From the NCBI RefSeq assembly GCF_002088945.1, contig NZ_NCSU01000016.1, positions 98,564-162,563 of the forward strand: a DNA stretch of 64,000 nucleotides. Direction: 5' to 3'. The position numbers and the translations under genes are program-made. Of this stretch, positions 61,360-64,000 are shown in pieces. Below the pieces are notes generated by a model. It did not search any database. It saw only the letters and a list, made by a program, of their open reading frames with translations, and had not been told where the DNA came from. Origin of the DNA: Henriciella pelagia. GTDB lineage: Bacteria > Pseudomonadota > Alphaproteobacteria > Caulobacterales > Hyphomonadaceae. The stretch's first letter is position 1, and each line of letters starts with the position of its first letter.

Positions 61360-62235
61360 CGGCGGCGGGCTCGCTTTAGCCTCGCGACGCTCGCCCTCAC
61401 CGCGACCATCACCTTCCCCGCCGCCGCGCAGGAACCGATAACATTCGGCCAGTCCTACACCATCGAGTCCGAAATCCTCGGCGAGGCGCGCACCGTCAAT
61501 GTCTGGGTCCCGCCGCATGCAGACCGGGACGAGCGCGCGCCCTATCGCACCGTCTATCTCATCGATGGCGGCACAGAGCAGGACTGGTTCCACATCACCG
61601 GCCTGATGCAGCTTGGCGCGCTCTCATGGACTTTCCAGCCCACCATCGTCGTCGGCATCGAGACCGACGACCGCCAGAACGAACTGACACCGCTCGCACA
61701 GGACCCGCGTTACAGGGAGGAATTCCCAACCTCTGGCGACGCTGTCGATTTTCGCGCCTTCATTACTGATGAAGTCCAGCCCTTCGTAGCCAACAACTTC
61801 CCCGTAAATGGCCAGAGCACAGTCATCGGCGAGTCCCTCGCCGGGCTGTTCATCGTCGACACGTATCTCAAGGAACCTGCCACTTTTGACGACTATATCG
61901 CCATCAGCCCCAGCCTCTGGTGGGATGACCAGCGTCTCGGCCGCGACGCACCCATTTTCATGGCCGCAAACGACTTTGAGGGCACGCGTCTCTATCTCGC
62001 CTACGCCGATGAAGGCGGATCGATGAAGGCCGCAATCGACCTGTTAAGCGAAGCGGCGGTAGAAGCCGGCATCGCGGTTCACTATGACGATCTCTCAGCG
62101 AGCCAGACCCACGCCACCATCTTCCACCAGGCGGCCCTCAACGCCGTCCGCCTCCTCTACGCCGAACCACCCTACGACTATGGCGAAACGCCCTGGTATC
62201 TGGTCGAAGGCAGCGAGCGGGATGCGGAGGAGTAG
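61339..62235 (+). CDS. secreted esterase, alpha/beta hydrolase (esterase D/Fes-like)
   Basis: Taking ATG 61339, the protein has 298 residues with a signal peptide (RRRARFSLATLALTATITFPAAAQ). Its first seven codons (MVSEVEP) are encoded by a palindromic repeat. A GTG at 61255 overlapping the previous stop is also in frame and would add 28 repeat-derived residues. The fold is esterase/IroE-like (PF00756), with oxyanion region YLIDGGTEQDWF, nucleophile Ser166 in IGESLAGLF, and His in SQTHATIF near 257. It is probably a periplasmic ester hydrolase of unknown substrate. Confidence 0.85.
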   Translation: MVSEVEPRRRARFSLATLALTATITFPAAAQEPITFGQSYTIESEILGEARTVNVWVPPHADRDERAPYRTVYLIDGGTEQDWFHITGLMQLGALSWTFQPTIVVGIETDDRQNELTPLAQDPRYREEFPTSGDAVDFRAFITDEVQPFVANNFPVNGQSTVIGESLAGLFIVDTYLKEPATFDDYIAISPSLWWDDQRLGRDAPIFMAANDFEGTRLYLAYADEGGSMKAAIDLLSEAAVEAGIAVHYDDLSASQTHATIFHQAALNAVRLLYAEPPYDYGETPWYLVEGSERDAEE

Positions 62236-62388
62236 AACCCTTCGTGATGCGTCACCCTCGACGGCACAGCCGTCTGAGGGCCCATCACCACACCTCTCAG
62301 CCATGCACTGGCGGCGATGGCAGGACATCGGCGCTCAGATGAGTTGGCGCTCATCGAGCGTGACGCAGATTGAGAGCGTCTGCGCCCG

Positions 62389-62462
62389 TGGTTCGACTTC
62401 GCTCACCATGCGGGCTTCTTCGACATTTGCATTAGGCCCGCGTGGTGAGCGAAGTCGAACCA
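62389..62462. repeat. 74-bp inverted repeat pair
   Basis: TGGTTCGACTTCGCTCACCA.. (62389-62410) and its inverted partner with one mismatch (62441-62462) are 30 bases apart. CGGGC and GCCCG at the inner edges lengthen the stem. It fills most of the gap between the esterase and methyltransferase genes and ends 19 bases before the latter. Confidence 0.9.
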
Positions 62463-62481
62463 CAAGGGCGGGCCAGCGCCG

Positions 62482-63231
62482 GTGACCAGCCCAGACCGCT
62501 TCTTTTCTGACCCCACTCTTGCACGGCTCTATGATGCGATCTGCGAAACGGCAGGCCGCGAGGACTACGCCTTCTACCTGCCGTATATCATGACCGCCGG
62601 GCGCGTCCTCGACATTGGCTGCGGCACGGGTACTCTGCTCGAAGCGGCCCTCAAGGCTGGCCACAAGGGCCGCCTCACCGGATTGGACCCTGCTTCGGGC
62701 ATGATGGAAATCGCGCGAACGAAACCGGGTATCGACTGGATTTGCGGCTACCTTGAAGCACAGGAATGGGAAGCCAGGTTTGATCTTGCGGTCATGACGG
62801 GCCACGCCTTCCAGGTGCTGGTGTCGGACGAAGCCATTGCCAGTTTCCTTGCTGCGGTCCATGGCGCACTGATGCCCGGCGGCTGCTTCATGTTCGAAAC
62901 TCGCAACCCCGGCGCCCGCGCATGGGAAGGCTGGACGGGTGAAAGGGAAAAGGCGGTCTCGGTCGCAGGTGAGACCTATGTGGATCGCCGTGACGTCATC
63001 CGCCCCTTCGACGGTCACACCGTCACATTCACGCACACCTTTTCTTCGCCCGCCTGGCCCGAGCCGGAAGTGAGCACGAGCACACTGCGCTTTCTCTCGC
63101 CTGAAGCGCTCAATGTCGCGCTGGCAAAGTCCGGCTTCTCCATTCACGCCCAGTATGGCAACTGGGATCTCTCCCCGGTGACGCAAACGAGTCCGGAAAT
63201 CATCACGATAGCGAAGCGAAACGCCCGCTAG
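62482..63231 (+). CDS. class I SAM-dependent methyltransferase
   Basis: This 249-residue protein starts at a GTG. The SAM-binding motif I is VLDIGCGTGTLLEA (43-56), followed by motif II LTGLDPASGMMEIAR, post-II DLAVMTGHAF and motif III ALMPGGCFMFE. It belongs to the small-molecule Methyltransf_25/11 group, substrate unknown. A repeat hairpin directly upstream leaves little room for a promoter, so transcription may come through from the esterase gene. No ATG alternative lies near the start. Confidence 0.88.
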   Translation: MTSPDRFFSDPTLARLYDAICETAGREDYAFYLPYIMTAGRVLDIGCGTGTLLEAALKAGHKGRLTGLDPASGMMEIARTKPGIDWICGYLEAQEWEARFDLAVMTGHAFQVLVSDEAIASFLAAVHGALMPGGCFMFETRNPGARAWEGWTGEREKAVSVAGETYVDRRDVIRPFDGHTVTFTHTFSSPAWPEPEVSTSTLRFLSPEALNVALAKSGFSIHAQYGNWDLSPVTQTSPEIITIAKRNAR

Positions 63232-63460
63232 CGCCCCCCCCCTGAGGGAAAGGGGGCGATAGTCTCACATGCCTGCGTTGTTCGCCCGCTATGGTTCGAC
63301 TTCGCTCACCATGTCGGGCTATTTCTGACATCGCATAAGGCCGACATGGTGAGCGAAGTCGAACCACGAGGCCGTTGGCACAATGTCGGCATCTTGGCGG
63401 AACGCCTTCCCCCTCCCCGTTTATCCTGAGCCTGTCGAAGGAGGGAGGGTCGGGGTAGGG
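63232..63460. repeat. repeat cluster: GC hairpin, inverted pair and G-tract unit
   Basis: A CGCCCCC/GGGGGCG hairpin (63232-63258) directly follows the methyltransferase stop and may terminate it. TGGTTCGACTTCGCTCACCA.. (63292-63313) and its inverted copy (63345-63366) are 31 bases apart. TTATCCTGAGCCTGTCGAAG.. (63421-63442) runs into GGGAGGGTCGGGGTAGGG (63443-63460). The order repeats that of the 44.5 kb cluster. The 295-base gap holds no gene. Confidence 0.88.
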
Positions 63461-63526
63461 CCCCGCAGCATCGCACCGCAAACAAAAAATATCCCCCACC
63501 TCGCCGCCCCGCCTATACTCTCCCGC

Positions 63527-64000
63527 ATGCCCGATCTTCACACAGCCGCATGCCTTGAGAAGAACTGGCCAGTCCTTGCCGGCCTGCTGGGCCTTGTCCA
63601 GCGGCTGCTCAATGCGCCGCTCTTCACGCACGGACTGAAGCGCCGCGCCTATGGCCTGCTGCGGCTTGCCGAGAGCCTTGCGCGCCGCCTGCTCGTGCTG
63701 CGCGCGGCGTCGCTCGTCCTGCCAGCACTGCGGGCCCGTCCGCACGACACACGGCACCCTCAAACCGCCCATGACCAGGCCCCACGACAAACAGCCATCC
63801 GCCTCGTCGAGGCCCTGCCCGGCTTTCCCGGCCCCGATGACATCGCTGCCCACCCTACCGCACCATCCTTGCCGGACGCTGACGACACGCCCGCAAACCC
63901 CGCCCCGGCACTTGCCCGTCTCACGGCGCTGCAGGACATGATCGACCGGCCCGATCATCATGCCCGGCGCATGGCGCGTTTTCTGAAGCGGCTCTACGCG
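63527..64000 (+). CDS. hypothetical protein, partial at right edge
   Basis: An ATG at 63527 opens a frame of 158 codons that reaches the window end without a stop. The start reads MPDLHTAACLEKNWPVLAGL, then a Leu/Arg/Ala-rich helical stretch (LLRLAESLARRLLVLRAA) and a Pro/Ala/Asp-rich linker. I recognise no domain. Codon use fits the neighbours and no better frame overlaps it. It could be a chromosome-encoded hypothetical whose conserved part lies further right. Confidence 0.55.
   Translation, partial: MPDLHTAACLEKNWPVLAGLLGLVQRLLNAPLFTHGLKRRAYGLLRLAESLARRLLVLRAASLVLPALRARPHDTRHPQTAHDQAPRQTAIRLVEALPGFPGPDDIAAHPTAPSLPDADDTPANPAPALARLTALQDMIDRPDHHARRMARFLKRLYA

Noticed and set aside
58932..63442. 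CRISPR-like array from the recurring TGAGCGAAGTCGAA unit
   Set aside because: Units are irregularly spaced, occur in both orientations and lie between unrelated genes; no cas genes are present.
63203..63961. 252-residue minus-strand frame at the right end
   Set aside because: It runs through the repeat cluster, giving the repeat translations VVRLRSPCRP and ARHGERSRT, and is antisense to the partial gene at 63527.

Overview
The window looks like chromosomal DNA of a marine or aquatic alphaproteobacterium of the Hyphomonadaceae/Caulobacterales type. The basis is high GC, several TonB-dependent receptors each sitting beside its own catabolic or regulatory genes, tryptophan-halogenase-family proteins next to a sugar receptor, a holdfast (hfs) polysaccharide cluster, a CC0125/CC1285-type lipoprotein, and an intergenic palindromic repeat family with the core TGAGCGAAGTCGAA. 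I see no rRNA, tRNA, CRISPR array, phage or standard insertion sequence.

Layout. (1) 1-14,170 is a maltodextrin locus: a partial alpha-amylase, divergent GH97, sugar MFS permease, GH13 and ROK sugar kinase, then a DUF6445 protein, two convergent flavin-dependent halogenase-family proteins and a large TonB receptor. A TGCAAA-N2-TTTGCA-type palindrome lies upstream of both the enzyme operon and the receptor. (2) 14,250-20,533 is one transcription unit: FecI-type sigma, FecR-type regulator, receptor with an STN signalling domain, and an M14 peptidase lipoprotein. (3) 20,663-30,759 holds an acyl-CoA dehydrogenase, a DUF4212/SSS symporter pair, an AraC regulator, another TonB receptor, an alpha/beta hydrolase, an MFS permease and a crotonase, probably for uptake and breakdown of small organic acids or esters. 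(4) 30,943-39,140 is an envelope region: a TadG-like vWA protein, an ECF sigma/anti-sigma pair, an S8 protease, an outer-membrane barrel, and two secreted repeat proteins that share their first and last segments. (5) 39,647-43,598 is a four-gene archaic (Csu-type) chaperone-usher pilus operon. (6) 44,757-47,661 is an hpd (tyrosine catabolism) operon with a divergent MarR regulator. (7) 48,901-58,884 is a holdfast-type polysaccharide cluster (glycosyltransferases, deacetylase, polymerase, HfsB/HfsA/HfsD-like export proteins) interrupted by an APC permease. (8) 58,900-64,000 carries small genes separated by many palindromic repeats, including a GIY-YIG nuclease gene lying between two near-identical 35-37 bp direct repeats.

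How it fits together. Pili and holdfast would serve surface attachment. TonB receptors would import oligosaccharides and peptides, with cognate hydrolases and kinases feeding central metabolism. The least explained items are the repeat family with its GIY-YIG gene, and the paired secreted repeat proteins with a common C-terminal segment ending in GSLGL.
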